DNA from: an uncultured Clostridia bacterium
Lineage (GTDB): Bacteria > Bacillota > Clostridia > Christensenellales > Borkfalkiaceae
Direction of reading: 5' to 3'
Length of the DNA: 62,236 bases
NCBI GenBank assembly: GCA_934271735.1
Contig: CAKQSB010000013.1
Location: 1-62,236 of the forward strand
Positions 42,670 through 52,362 of the stretch are shown in pieces. Both the position numbers and the translations under genes were made by a program. The notes below the pieces were generated by a model. That model saw only the letters and a program-made list of their open reading frames with translations. It had not been told where the DNA came from and did not search any database. Each line of letters begins with the position of its first letter. Within the stretch, counting starts at the first letter, position 1.

Positions 42670-43595
42670 ACGAAAAGCCCCGAAATCCACATAAGAAGAC
42701 AAGCCGCAACGCCTATCGCCGAATAAAGGAAAAACGTTTTATAATCATAGCCGTATTCTGTTTTTCCGTCTTTAATTTTACCTTTAAGGGTTAAAAACAG
42801 AAACGCCGCAAGGCAAATTAGTCCGCCTATAACCGAAACGACGAGCCAAACGCCCGTGAAACCGTCGAACGACGGTACGATATAATTTAACAAAACTATT
42901 ACGAAATTGTTAAGAAAGTGCGCCAGCACGGCGGGAAAAACCGAACCCGATTCGAGCGCGAGAAGGCAAAAACAGAAGCCCGCGATAAACTGATAAGGCG
43001 TTTGCGCGGGGTTCATATGGAATATCGAAAAATAAACGCCCGCTAAAGCCGAAGCGACAAGCCGCCCCGCGCCGCTTAAACTTCTCGTGAGGATTCCTCT
43101 GAAAAAGAATTCCTCGGCAAAAGCAGGCAAGACGCAAACCGTTATCACCGTTAAAATAAAGTTTACCGCCGAAAACGACGGCAACGACGACTCTGCGGGT
43201 TTATACCCGAAGTGCTCGGTTAAAAAGCCGATAAACAAACCGTTTAAGGATGATAAACCGAAAAAACACGCCGCCACGAGCAAAACCGCATATAAATAAT
43301 ACTTAGGCTTTGCTTTTTCCATTCTGCAAACTTCTTTCACCTTCTCGCCGAAAGCCTTGCAGAAAACAAGCCCGGAAACGACGAGCGCAAGCGGCGTTAC
43401 GCACGCGCTTAAAAGCTTGTACCAGTCCTTCCCGGCGGGAGAATTTTCGCCCGAGCCGCCGCCCGTAACCCCCGCGACGATAAACGCGAACATCGCCGCG
43501 ACGAGAAGAACGGAAATTATCGCAACGGAAAAGTATGCCGCGCCGAAGCCGACCTCCGTAAATTTTGCGTTTGTTGTTTTTCTGTCGTTATTCAT
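42666..43595 (-). CDS. CPBP family intramembrane metalloprotease
   Basis: 309 residues with about eight membrane helices. Conserved CPBP motifs: EEFFFRGIL (Glu pair and Arg), SIFHMNP (His) and AHFLNNF (His, Asn). Members process prenylated or bacteriocin-like proteins or act in immunity; the substrate here is unknown. The stop overlaps the rlmH start (42666-42669). Confidence 0.92.
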   Translation of the reverse strand: MNNDRKTTNAKFTEVGFGAAYFSVAIISVLLVAAMFAFIVAGVTGGGSGENSPAGKDWYKLLSACVTPLALVVSGLVFCKAFGEKVKEVCRMEKAKPKYYLYAVLLVAACFFGLSSLNGLFIGFLTEHFGYKPAESSLPSFSAVNFILTVITVCVLPAFAEEFFFRGILTRSLSGAGRLVASALAGVYFSIFHMNPAQTPYQFIAGFCFCLLALESGSVFPAVLAHFLNNFVIVLLNYIVPSFDGFTGVWLVVSVIGGLICLAAFLFLTLKGKIKDGKTEYGYDYKTFFLYSAIGVAACLLMWISGLFV

Positions 43596-43634
43596 TAACA
43601 GTCTTCCTTTTTCGGTATAACCGCGCCCCGATAA

Positions 43635-46268
43635 TCACTCGCTTCTGAGTGCTTTTACGGGGTCTTTTTTACCCGCAAGCAAGGACGGAATAAGCCCCGC
43701 GATTACGCTTACGGCAATCGACGCGACGAATAAAATAACCGTGTGCAGCGGCGAAAGATATACAAGCGAACTTACGCCCGTGATATTTTTCATTATTATA
43801 TTAAGCGGAATTTCGGCGATAAACGTTGTAAGAATACCCATTGCGCCCGCGATCGCGCCGATCATACCGGTTTCGGTTACGAACAGCCGCACAACGTCCT
43901 TTTTCCTCGCGCCGACCGCCCTTAACACGCCTATTTCCTTTGTTCTCTCGATAACGGAAACATAAGTTATTATCGCGATCATTATTGCCGAAACGATAAG
44001 CGAAACGGACGTTAAAACGATGAGGACGGAAACAACCCCGTTCACGATCGTTCTCACAAGCCCCATAACCGAACCTACGTTATCGACGTAATAAATCTTT
44101 TCTTCGCGGGTTTTCCCGTCGTTATACCCGTCTAAAACCGTAAGAAGTTCTTCCTTGTCCTTTATCGAATCGGGATAAAAATTTATCCTCGTGGGAAGTT
44201 CCGCGTAGCCAAGATTTTCAAGCGCGGCGGTGAGATTTTTGAACTCCGCTCCCGTAACCACGCTTGCCGTTTCCGAACTTTTCTGAGCTTTCACGACTTC
44301 CGACCGGACCGAATTTTCGATAATATAATCGTTCAACGCCTTTGTGTAACAAATCGGAGAAAATAACATTCCGTACTGCGTGTCATCCTTAAGCTTGGCG
44401 ATACATGTTATTTTAAGCTCATACGCACCCGCGTTCGACGGGTGAAGTTCTTCGTCGTACGGGTTTTTATCGTAACATTTAAGATTGTTCAGATCGTCGC
44501 CCAAAATCTGCGTGAGCTTTTCCACCGTACTCGCGCCCAAGTTCTGTTTAAGCGTGAGAAGAACTTTGTTACCCTGCGTGCCGTTACTCGCGTTTAAATC
44601 ATCCCATTTTTTTGTTTTGTTCGTGCCGTTGCCGATATAATTGAGCTTGTTGATGTATTTTTCAAGCGTTATTTCGTTTGCGGAAAAATTCCCGCTTACG
44701 GTACGATAATATAAATCGTCGTTGAGCGCGATATAGAATTTTCCGAGATCCGAACCGAGGATTTCGTCGTAAGAATAGCTGATTTTATCGCTGTCGGCGT
44801 ACCCCTCGTAAAGCGCGGCGTAAACGTCGATGAAATATGCGACAAGATAAGTATCCGAAATCCTGCCGTTTTTATCGGTGACGAGCATAAGCTCGTTCGG
44901 CTGCGTGGGATAATCGCCCGCGAGAATTTCGTACTGCTCGTCGACAAGCTTTCTGTTTTCGGGCAGGCACGTCCAGCTGCTTGACGTGGTCACGAAAGCG
45001 TTCACCGGATATTTAAGCGAATTATCGGAATAAATCGGCGCCATAATCGTTTTGTAAACGTTCTTTTTAACCTTATATTCCGTCGTGTAAGTAACTTTGG
45101 ATTTGTCTATGTTTTTATCGAGAAACGCAAGATAATCTTCGTCGATCGAATTTTTCGAGGAATCGGCTCTTTCCGCCGCCTCCCACAACGTTTTTCTTAT
45201 GGCTATCGTCCTGTCGTTTTTATCGAAAGGAAAGGTTTTATCGGTAAAATACGCGCCTAAAAAATCATTTATAAGCAACGTGTAATCGTTGACGGGGTTG
45301 TTGCTCACCGTTACCGGTATACTGCTCATAGCGTCTTTCTGAACTTTGTTCACAAACGCGTTAAGCCCGTTCGTACAGGCGATTACGAGCGCGATACCGA
45401 GAACGGAAATCGCCGCCGCGACAGACGTGAGAATCGTTCTCACTTTTTTTCCCGCGAGGTTTTGCATACTGAGCTTCGCCGCCAACGCATAAGACATAAA
45501 AGAACCTTTTGCCCTTTTCTTTTCGCCTTTTTTCCGCTCTTTGCCGTCTGCGGTTTGCCGTTCGCCGTCGTTTTGTTTTTCGTTTTTCCCGTCGTACGGC
45601 GCGGAGTCGGATACAACTTGTCCGTCCGTCATTTTTATCGTTCTCGTTGCGTAAACTTTGGCAAGTTCGTCGTTATGCGTTACGGATATAACGAGCCTGT
45701 CTTTGGAAATCTCTTTCAGAAGATTCATTATAAGCACGCTGTTTTTGCTGTCGAGCGCGCCCGTCGGTTCGTCCGCGAGGATCATTTTCGGGTCGTTTAC
45801 GATCGCCCTCGCTATCGCAACCCTCTGCATTTCCCCGCCCGAAAGTTGGGACGGTTTTTTACGCAAATGCTCCGAAAGCCCGACTTTAACCAAAGCGTCG
45901 ACCGCGCGTTTTTTGCGTTCCTCGCCGGCAATTCCGCTTATCGTAAGCGCGGTTTCCACGTTTTCGAGTACCGTCTGATGAGAAATGAGGTTATAACTCT
46001 GAAACACAAACCCGACCTGTCTCGATCTGTAAGTGTCCCAGTCCTCTTCGCTGAATTCTTTCGTGGACTTACCGGATATATACATATTTCCGCCGTCGTA
46101 ACGGTCCAGCCCCCCGATAATGTTCAGGAGCGTCGTTTTTCCGCAACCCGACGGACCGAGCACGCAAACGAATTCCGCGGGGCGAAACTCGACCGAAACG
46201 TTTCTGAGCGCCTCGGTTTTTCTCTCGTCGAATCTGTATGTCTTTTTTATACCGACAAGTTTTATCAT
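43635..46268 (-). CDS. ABC transporter, fused ATPase-FtsX permease (MacB-like)
   Basis: 877 residues with ATG at 46268 (MIKLVGIKKTY), overlapping the stop of the preceding gene; the open frame upstream is not used. N-terminal ATPase: GPSGCGKTT (38-46), QLSGGEMQRVAIARA, ILADEPTGALD. A charged linker (about 225-255) leads to a permease with one membrane helix near 285, a large external domain of roughly 430 residues and three C-terminal FtsX helices (IGVLRAVGARKKDVVRLF). MacB-type proteins export peptides or work in mechanotransmission on the cell envelope. The pairing with an AroA-AroE fusion is not explained. Confidence 0.92.
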   Translation of the reverse strand: MIKLVGIKKTYRFDERKTEALRNVSVEFRPAEFVCVLGPSGCGKTTLLNIIGGLDRYDGGNMYISGKSTKEFSEEDWDTYRSRQVGFVFQSYNLISHQTVLENVETALTISGIAGEERKKRAVDALVKVGLSEHLRKKPSQLSGGEMQRVAIARAIVNDPKMILADEPTGALDSKNSVLIMNLLKEISKDRLVISVTHNDELAKVYATRTIKMTDGQVVSDSAPYDGKNEKQNDGERQTADGKERKKGEKKRAKGSFMSYALAAKLSMQNLAGKKVRTILTSVAAAISVLGIALVIACTNGLNAFVNKVQKDAMSSIPVTVSNNPVNDYTLLINDFLGAYFTDKTFPFDKNDRTIAIRKTLWEAAERADSSKNSIDEDYLAFLDKNIDKSKVTYTTEYKVKKNVYKTIMAPIYSDNSLKYPVNAFVTTSSSWTCLPENRKLVDEQYEILAGDYPTQPNELMLVTDKNGRISDTYLVAYFIDVYAALYEGYADSDKISYSYDEILGSDLGKFYIALNDDLYYRTVSGNFSANEITLEKYINKLNYIGNGTNKTKKWDDLNASNGTQGNKVLLTLKQNLGASTVEKLTQILGDDLNNLKCYDKNPYDEELHPSNAGAYELKITCIAKLKDDTQYGMLFSPICYTKALNDYIIENSVRSEVVKAQKSSETASVVTGAEFKNLTAALENLGYAELPTRINFYPDSIKDKEELLTVLDGYNDGKTREEKIYYVDNVGSVMGLVRTIVNGVVSVLIVLTSVSLIVSAIMIAIITYVSVIERTKEIGVLRAVGARKKDVVRLFVTETGMIGAIAGAMGILTTFIAEIPLNIIMKNITGVSSLVYLSPLHTVILFVASIAVSVIAGLIPSLLAGKKDPVKALRSE

Positions 46269-48331
46269 TAAGATATTTTCTCCGTTTTGGTATATTCTTC
46301 GTAAAACGCTATGGCTTCGCTTTCGGACGGTTCGACCCGCGCGAAGAAACAACTCCCCGCGTAAGCCTTGAAAAACGCTAATTCCTTGCCGTCGATAAAA
46401 CCTATTCCGTTCTTTTTAGCCGCCGAAATAAGTTCGGTATCTTCGTAGTGGCAGACGAAATCGACGATCTCGCCCGCGTTCTTCAAAAGATTTTCGCCGA
46501 CGGGCATCTCCCCCGCGAACCCTCCGCCGCCTATGGGCGTTGTGTTAACGATAATATCGTACTTCACGTTTTCGGGAAGTTCGCCGAGCGCGTAAACTTC
46601 GTCCGTGAATTTCTTTTTCAAAGAATCGGACGCGTTTTTTTTCGCGGGATCGAAAACGTCGGTCACGGTTTTTTTCTCCGCGAGCATATTCGCAACGTTT
46701 TTCGCCGCCACGCCCGAACCTAAAATCAGCACTTTTTTATTCTCGATTTCGATTTTTCTCATCGCGAAAGCGTATTCTAAGGCCGCGGAATCGGTTGAAA
46801 CGCCTTCCGTTCCCAAAATCACGTCGGGGGCTTTGGTATTTCTCGCCGTACCTTTGTATTTCAAAGCCTTTTTAGCCGCGTCCGAAGCGAGTTCGAAACA
46901 AGCCGCGTAGCCCTCGGAATCTTTCGTTTCCGAAAACATCTTTTTTGCGGCGCGGGCTTCTTTCACCTCGCACACATAGCTTTTAACGCCGAGTTTTTCC
47001 AAAACGAAAGAATTCATTTCCGAATAACCGGCGTAATCGACCGTTTTGCAGACGTAAGCGAAATGATTTGCGGCGAGCGTTGTAAGAAATTCGGGATATT
47101 CCGCATTCAAAAGCGTTTCGTCCAGGATTTCGCCGCCGTTTTCCGAAACGGAAAGAGCAATAGCCGCCGCCATTCCGATTTTTGCGGAATTCAAAGTTTT
47201 AACTTCGCCGCCGAGGTATCTTTCCACGCCCGTTACGGCGATTCCGCCGATGTTTTTATCCGAAAAACGCCTGCATTTGCCGCCGACCGCGTTTATAATT
47301 TCCGAAATTTCGTCATAGTAAGTTTTATCGAGTTCGCGAACCGCCTGATGCTCGGCTATTATGCTTTCGCCCCTCGCCATACCCATAACCATCGCCAGCG
47401 CGGGAAGTTCGTCGAACACCGAATACGCTTCCTCGTCGGTGACGAGAATTGCTTTAAGATCGCTTTTTTCGGCGATAAGGTCGGCTATGGGTTCGCCGCA
47501 AAGCATACGTCTGTTCACGATTTTTATTCTCGCTCCCATACGTTTCAAAAGGTTTAAAACCCTTGTTCTCGTAGGGTTCACGCCTACGTTTTTACATTCC
47601 GTTCTGCCGCTTAAAAGCCCCTGCGCGAGAAAATACAACGCTTCGGTGAAGTCTCCGCAAACGTAAAGCTTCGTGCCTTTTATCTCGCTTTCGCCTATAT
47701 CCACCGTGTTTTCGGCTTCGTTAACCGTTATGTCCGCGCCCATTTCTTTCAGGAGAATTTCCATATGATTGCGGGATTGAATTCCTTCTTTTATTCTCGC
47801 CCGAACCCCCCCTGTGAGCGCGCAAAGGAGAATGGACGATTTGACCTGCGAACTACCTATCGGGAGAAAATAATCGATAGGTCTCACCGTTTCTCCCTCG
47901 ACCAGAATAGGCGGCACGCTGTAATTTTTAAGCGCGACCGTCGCCCCCATCGCTTCGAGAGGTTCTTTGACGTTTCTCATAGACCTCTGGCAAAGCCATT
48001 TATCGCCGGTAAGCTCGAGCCGAAGCCCGCTGCCCGCGGCGATTCCGCAAAGGAAACGCATAACGGTTTCGCTGCGTTCGCAGTCTATCCTCGCGCCTCC
48101 CGAAACATATTTCGGGGGTTTGATTTCCGCTACGCCGTTTTTCATTCTCACCTTTGCGCCGAGTTTTTTTATACAGGAAATAGCCGTGTAGGAATCGTCG
48201 TTCAGACACGGATTGATTACGTAAGTTTTGCCTTTCGCAATGCTGCCGAGAATCAATGCTCTGTGCGTTACGGAAGGATCGGGCGAAACGCGATACTGCC
48301 CGAAAATGTTGTCTTTTGGATTTATTCTCAT
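46268..48331 (-). CDS. AroA-AroE fusion (EPSP synthase and shikimate dehydrogenase domains), both with altered active-site motifs
   Basis: 687 residues. Residues 1-420 follow the EPSP synthase fold: SSQVKSSILLCAL, QRSMRNVKEPLEAMGA, GVNPTRTRVLNLLKRMGA, FDELPALA. Yet several catalytic motifs are changed: the PEP/shikimate loop usually G(S/D)KS-S-R reads PDPSVTHR (Lys replaced by Pro), the NSGTTMR motif reads RSETVMR, and the closing R-KE(S/T)DR reads VRELDKTYY. Residues 425-680 resemble AroE: GTEGVSTDSAAL, VLILGSGVAAKNVANML, IIVNTTPIG; the usual FNVT-P-K segment is unclear. The domain assignment is solid; whether either reaction is still performed is doubtful. Neighbours are a MacB-like exporter and a patatin, not other aro genes. 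Confidence 0.85.
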   Translation of the reverse strand: MRINPKDNIFGQYRVSPDPSVTHRALILGSIAKGKTYVINPCLNDDSYTAISCIKKLGAKVRMKNGVAEIKPPKYVSGGARIDCERSETVMRFLCGIAAGSGLRLELTGDKWLCQRSMRNVKEPLEAMGATVALKNYSVPPILVEGETVRPIDYFLPIGSSQVKSSILLCALTGGVRARIKEGIQSRNHMEILLKEMGADITVNEAENTVDIGESEIKGTKLYVCGDFTEALYFLAQGLLSGRTECKNVGVNPTRTRVLNLLKRMGARIKIVNRRMLCGEPIADLIAEKSDLKAILVTDEEAYSVFDELPALAMVMGMARGESIIAEHQAVRELDKTYYDEISEIINAVGGKCRRFSDKNIGGIAVTGVERYLGGEVKTLNSAKIGMAAAIALSVSENGGEILDETLLNAEYPEFLTTLAANHFAYVCKTVDYAGYSEMNSFVLEKLGVKSYVCEVKEARAAKKMFSETKDSEGYAACFELASDAAKKALKYKGTARNTKAPDVILGTEGVSTDSAALEYAFAMRKIEIENKKVLILGSGVAAKNVANMLAEKKTVTDVFDPAKKNASDSLKKKFTDEVYALGELPENVKYDIIVNTTPIGGGGFAGEMPVGENLLKNAGEIVDFVCHYEDTELISAAKKNGIGFIDGKELAFFKAYAGSCFFARVEPSESEAIAFYEEYTKTEKIS

Positions 48332-48449
48332 ATTCTCTCGTCGTTAAATCTGTCGTTTCTGTCTTCTGTCGTTGTAATTTATTTTTGTCCGTTTTTCGTT
48401 CCGTAAAAAACCGCGGAACGTTTGCGTTTTTCGTTTAATCCGTATCAAG

Positions 48450-49226
48450 TTAATCTATATCGAGCGCGGCTTTTATATGCGCCATATTCTTCGCCGCTTC
48501 TTCATATCCGATATCGTATATTTTGTCAAGTTTTGTTATGTCCGCGCCCGAAATGTTTTTAAGGTCGGGAGCTAAAACGAAATCGGAATACGCGTAACCC
48601 TGAGCGTTCTTTTTGCCGAGTTTAACCCCGTTTTCGGGATAAAGCTCGTCGAGCGTTTTTTTGATGTTCTGATTCGTATCCGCCTCTTTGCCGAGGTCGA
48701 TGCCGAGTATTCTTTCCGCGCCGAGCGACTTCACCGCGTCCGACGGAATGCTGTTCACATACGCGCCGTCCACAAGCCGCCGCCCGTCCCTCAGAACGGG
48801 TCTGAATGCGGGCGGAATAGCGCTCGAAGCGGCTATCGCCGTAGACACTTCGCCTGCGCCCATAACGACTTCTTCGCCGCTTAAAAGGTCGGTCGCTATC
48901 GCTCTGAACGGTTTAACGAGGTCGTCGAAATACGCCCCGCCCGTTACCCTTCGCATTATGCCGACAAGCCCCGTACCGCCGAGATAAAAAAGCAGAATGT
49001 TCTGCGGATCGCTCACGCCTAAGGAGTCCTTGAGCCTTAACATATCCCCCACGGTATAACCTTTCGCGTAAAGCGCGCCGATAACGCTGCCTATGCTCGT
49101 CCCCGCGACGATATCGAATTCTATATTCTCCTCTTCGAGCGCTTTGAGCGCGCCTAAATGAGCCATTCCCCTCGCCCCGCCGCTGCCGAGTGCGAGACCG
49201 AGTTTGCGTTTGTTTTTGTTCTTCAT
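48450..49226 (-). CDS. Patatin-like phospholipase (RssA/YchK-like)
   Basis: 258 residues. Oxyanion motif GSGGARG (14-20), nucleophile Ser44 in GTSIGSV, and dyad Asp in DGAYVNSIP. Cytosolic (no signal peptide). Acts as a serine lipid acyl hydrolase; physiological lipid unknown. Confidence 0.93.
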   Translation of the reverse strand: MKNKNKRKLGLALGSGGARGMAHLGALKALEEENIEFDIVAGTSIGSVIGALYAKGYTVGDMLRLKDSLGVSDPQNILLFYLGGTGLVGIMRRVTGGAYFDDLVKPFRAIATDLLSGEEVVMGAGEVSTAIAASSAIPPAFRPVLRDGRRLVDGAYVNSIPSDAVKSLGAERILGIDLGKEADTNQNIKKTLDELYPENGVKLGKKNAQGYAYSDFVLAPDLKNISGADITKLDKIYDIGYEEAAKNMAHIKAALDID

Positions 49227-49274
49227 ATTTTAAGTATCGTTTTTCGCGATTTTTTTATTACAGATCGCCGATTT

Positions 49275-49958
49275 TTACAGTTCCTCGCAAAGCCTTCCGA
49301 TAAGGTTTACGTACTTTTCCGAAGCCGTGCGGACAAGTTCGTTGAACTCTTCCGCGCCGCCTTCGCCGTCCGAAACGGCTTTGACGATAAGGCACGGCAC
49401 TCCTGCGTTTTTGCAAGTTATAAGCACGCCCGCGCTTTCCATTTCGCAAATCGAAGCGCCGTATTTATCGTGAAGACTTCTCTTTTCCGCATTGTCTGCG
49501 ACGAATTTATCCGCCGACGCACAAATTACTTCGGGAAGCTTTTCACCCGAGGTTTCGCGGGCTTTTTTAAGAAGCGTTTCGTCGCACGGGATAACCGTGC
49601 TGTCGAACTGCTCGTATCTGCCGACTTCCACGTTATCTATCGCAGAAGTATCGAAGCCGTAATGCACCACGCCTTTGACGAGCGCGACTTTTTCCACTTT
49701 AAGGTCGGTCGTTAAGCTTCCGCAAACGCCGAAGTTAATTATCGCGTCGGGTTTAACCGTCGTAATGATATACTGAGTAGCCGCCGCCGCGAAAATTTCG
49801 CCCACGCCCGATTTAACGCAGGTTACCTCGCATTTTCCGAGCGCAAATTCGAGAACCTTGAACGCTCCGACGTGTTTTTCTTTTATGTCTGCGGTCTGCT
49901 TTTTAAGAAAAGAAGTAAGCTCCTCTTCCGTAGCTATGACCATTCCTATTTTTTTCAT
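49275..49958 (-). CDS. mtnN: 5'-methylthioadenosine/S-adenosylhomocysteine nucleosidase
   Basis: 227 residues. GMVIATEEE at the start, INFGVCGSL, the MESAGV purine/ribose motif and the catalytic Asp in VKAVSDGEG. Hydrolyses MTA and SAH to adenine plus the thioribose. Slightly shorter and more divergent than E. coli Pfs, so a broader nucleoside phosphorylase role is possible. Confidence 0.9.
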   Translation of the reverse strand: MKKIGMVIATEEELTSFLKKQTADIKEKHVGAFKVLEFALGKCEVTCVKSGVGEIFAAAATQYIITTVKPDAIINFGVCGSLTTDLKVEKVALVKGVVHYGFDTSAIDNVEVGRYEQFDSTVIPCDETLLKKARETSGEKLPEVICASADKFVADNAEKRSLHDKYGASICEMESAGVLITCKNAGVPCLIVKAVSDGEGGAEEFNELVRTASEKYVNLIGRLCEEL

Positions 49959-49995
49959 CTGTCACCTTTTTCAAGATTTTTATATAATATATCGT

Positions 49996-50730
49996 ATGAA
50001 ATATCCTTTTGTTTCTTCAACCGTTACGCCTTTTCCGAAAAACGATTATTCGATTTCACCCAAGCCCGTCAAAAAAGTTCTTGTTGCGAGCGAAAACCCG
50101 CCGAAAACTTATACGGACGCGTTGAACGCCGTCGGTCTCGATTACGATTTTTCGCTTTCCGTCGGTAACATAAACGATTACGGCGGGTTGCTTTTGATCG
50201 GCGGAGGAGATATTTTCCCCGCGTATTACGGCTTTTCGGACGATGAAATCGAATGTTTTAACGTCAATTTCGTCAAAGACAAGCTCGAATTCAATCTGTT
50301 ATATCGCTTTATACGCAGCGGCAAGCCCGTTCTGGCTATTTGTCGAGGTTTTCAGCTCGTGAACGTATTTTTCGGCGGTACGCTTAAGTGCGTGAGCGGA
50401 CATATGGGCAAAGGAGATATTTATCACCCCGTTTCTTCCGTCGGGGAGATTTTCGGCGGTTTCGAGAAAGTCAATTCCTGCCACCGTCAGGCTGTTTGCG
50501 GTTTGCCGGGAAACGCGACCGTTTTGTCCGTCGCGCCCGATCTGACTGTAGAAGCAGCGGTTTATCGGGTCGATAAAAATCGGGTTGGTTCACATCGGGA
50601 TAATACGCATACGGATAATGCGAATATTGATAATATCGTTTGCGTTCAGTTTCACCCCGAAAGACTTTCCCGCCTTGCGACGGAACAAGTTTTCGGCGAA
50701 TTCAAAAAGCTGATTTCGGTTTATCGGTAA
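49996..50730 (+). CDS. Class I glutamine amidotransferase-like hydrolase (gamma-glutamyl-GABA hydrolase type)
   Basis: 244 residues from the ATG at 49996. Cys116 in AICRGFQLVNVFFGG is the nucleophile, and CVQFHPERLS supplies His and Glu of the triad. Resembles PuuD-type peptidase C26 enzymes that split gamma-glutamyl amides. A TATAAT ends seven bases before the ATG, with no ribosome binding site, so a leaderless mRNA is plausible. Divergent from mtnN. Confidence 0.88.
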   Translation: MKYPFVSSTVTPFPKNDYSISPKPVKKVLVASENPPKTYTDALNAVGLDYDFSLSVGNINDYGGLLLIGGGDIFPAYYGFSDDEIECFNVNFVKDKLEFNLLYRFIRSGKPVLAICRGFQLVNVFFGGTLKCVSGHMGKGDIYHPVSSVGEIFGGFEKVNSCHRQAVCGLPGNATVLSVAPDLTVEAAVYRVDKNRVGSHRDNTHTDNANIDNIVCVQFHPERLSRLATEQVFGEFKKLISVYR

Positions 50731-50770
50731 TATTTATTTTCTTGCAAGGTTATCGCTTCCAGAACGTCTG

Positions 50771-52294
50771 TTATTTTCTCGCAAGCTTTATCCATTCGGG
50801 AACGCGTTTTACGAATTCCGCATTGTCGGGGCATTTCATCAGCATATCGAGAACGTTCTCGCTTGCGTTTTTATCTTCCGCGAGAAGTCGTCTCAGCGAA
50901 TACGCGCAATCGAGTTCGGCTTTGGATAAAAGAAGTTCGTCCTTTCTCGTGCCGGACTTATACAAATCGATTGCGGGGAAAATTCTGCGTTCGGAAAGCT
51001 GACGGGAAAGCATAAGCTCCATATTGCCCGTACCTTTGAATTCCTCGTAAATAACGTCGTCCATTCTCGAACCCGTTTCGACAAGCACCGTCGCGATAAT
51101 CGTTAAGCTTCCGCCCCTGTCGATATTTCTCGCCGCGCCGAAAAACTTCTTGGGCGGCTGCAAAGCTATCGGATCGATACCGCCCGACAAAATCTTGCCC
51201 GAGGACGGCACGGTGGAATTGTACGCTCTTGCGAGCTTGGTGAGCGAATCGAGAAGAATAACTACGTCCTTTCCGAGTTCGACGAGCCTTTTCGCGCGCC
51301 ACATTACAAGCTCGGAAACTTTAATGTGATGATCCGCCGTTTCGTCGAACGTGGAATAAACCACTTCGCCTTTAACGCTTTCGCGTATATCGGTAACTTC
51401 TTCCGGTCTTTCGTCGATAAGAAGAGTTATCAGGTGCGCGTCGGGATAATTGTCGCCTATGGAATTGGCTATTTTTTTCAAAAGGGTCGTTTTACCCGCT
51501 TTCGGCGGCGCAACGATAAGTCCTCTCTGACCTTTGCCTATCGGGCAGAAAAGATCCATACTCCTTATCGAAAGATCGTCTTCCGCGTCTTTTCTCTCGA
51601 GCGTAAATCTCTCCATAGGATATCTTGCGGTTAAGTCATCGAAATTCGGGCGACGGAAAAGCCTTTCGGGGAGCTGCCCGTTCACCGAATAAACGGTTCG
51701 AAGAGCCGCCGCGCCCGTTTCGCGGAGTTTCGCGCTCGTTCCCACGATGACGTCGCCTCTGCGAAGTCCGTACTGTTTAACGAGCGGTCTCGCAACGAAA
51801 ACGTCTTTCGTCGTACATTCGTAATTCGCGGCTCTTAAAAATCCGTAACCGTCGGGGTGAAGCTCCAGAACGCCTTCCGCCCTTTCGTCGGTCGGCGCGG
51901 GAACGTCTTTTTTCTCGACGTCCGAAAAACTCGAACGGCTCATGCTTTCCATAAGATTATTTTCGGAAATTTCCGTTCCGTTGCGATAATCTGTTACGTT
52001 GCGATAATCCGCTCCGTCGCGGAGAGGTTCGGCTTTTTGCCCTTCTCCGCTTTCGCTCAACGCGTTTCTTTCGAAATTATCGGCGTATTCGATCATTTCG
52101 AGCGGTTTTCTGCCCCTCGCGCTGCGTTTGGGGACAACCTGGTTACTCTGAATGGATAAAACCGCCGCTATAAGGTCGGCTTTTCCTTTTCCGCCGGGCA
52201 CTCCGCCCATACTTCTCAGAATTTTTCTGAGATCGAATATACTTTTCGCTTTAAGGTATTCTTCGGTGTAGTTTGTCGTCGTGTTCAAAGCCAT
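50771..52294 (-). CDS. rho: Transcription termination factor Rho
   Basis: 507 residues. Rho_N helical domain (EYLKAKSIFDLRKILRSM), then a hydrophilic linker of about 90 residues (50-140) with a short repeat (ADYRNVTDYRNGTE), the RNA-binding cold-shock-like domain (GVLELHPDGYGFLRAANYE), and the RecA-type motor with Walker A APPKAGKTT (about 262-270), LIDERPEEVTD and DSLTKLARAYN. A hexameric helicase that ends transcription. The linker makes it longer than E. coli Rho (419). Confidence 0.97.
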   Translation of the reverse strand: MALNTTTNYTEEYLKAKSIFDLRKILRSMGGVPGGKGKADLIAAVLSIQSNQVVPKRSARGRKPLEMIEYADNFERNALSESGEGQKAEPLRDGADYRNVTDYRNGTEISENNLMESMSRSSFSDVEKKDVPAPTDERAEGVLELHPDGYGFLRAANYECTTKDVFVARPLVKQYGLRRGDVIVGTSAKLRETGAAALRTVYSVNGQLPERLFRRPNFDDLTARYPMERFTLERKDAEDDLSIRSMDLFCPIGKGQRGLIVAPPKAGKTTLLKKIANSIGDNYPDAHLITLLIDERPEEVTDIRESVKGEVVYSTFDETADHHIKVSELVMWRAKRLVELGKDVVILLDSLTKLARAYNSTVPSSGKILSGGIDPIALQPPKKFFGAARNIDRGGSLTIIATVLVETGSRMDDVIYEEFKGTGNMELMLSRQLSERRIFPAIDLYKSGTRKDELLLSKAELDCAYSLRRLLAEDKNASENVLDMLMKCPDNAEFVKRVPEWIKLARK

Positions 52295-52362
52295 TTTGTT
52301 TCCTCTTTTTCTAAAATATCTTTATTTCTTTAAAAAATTTAATAATTATCAGTAAAAATCGA

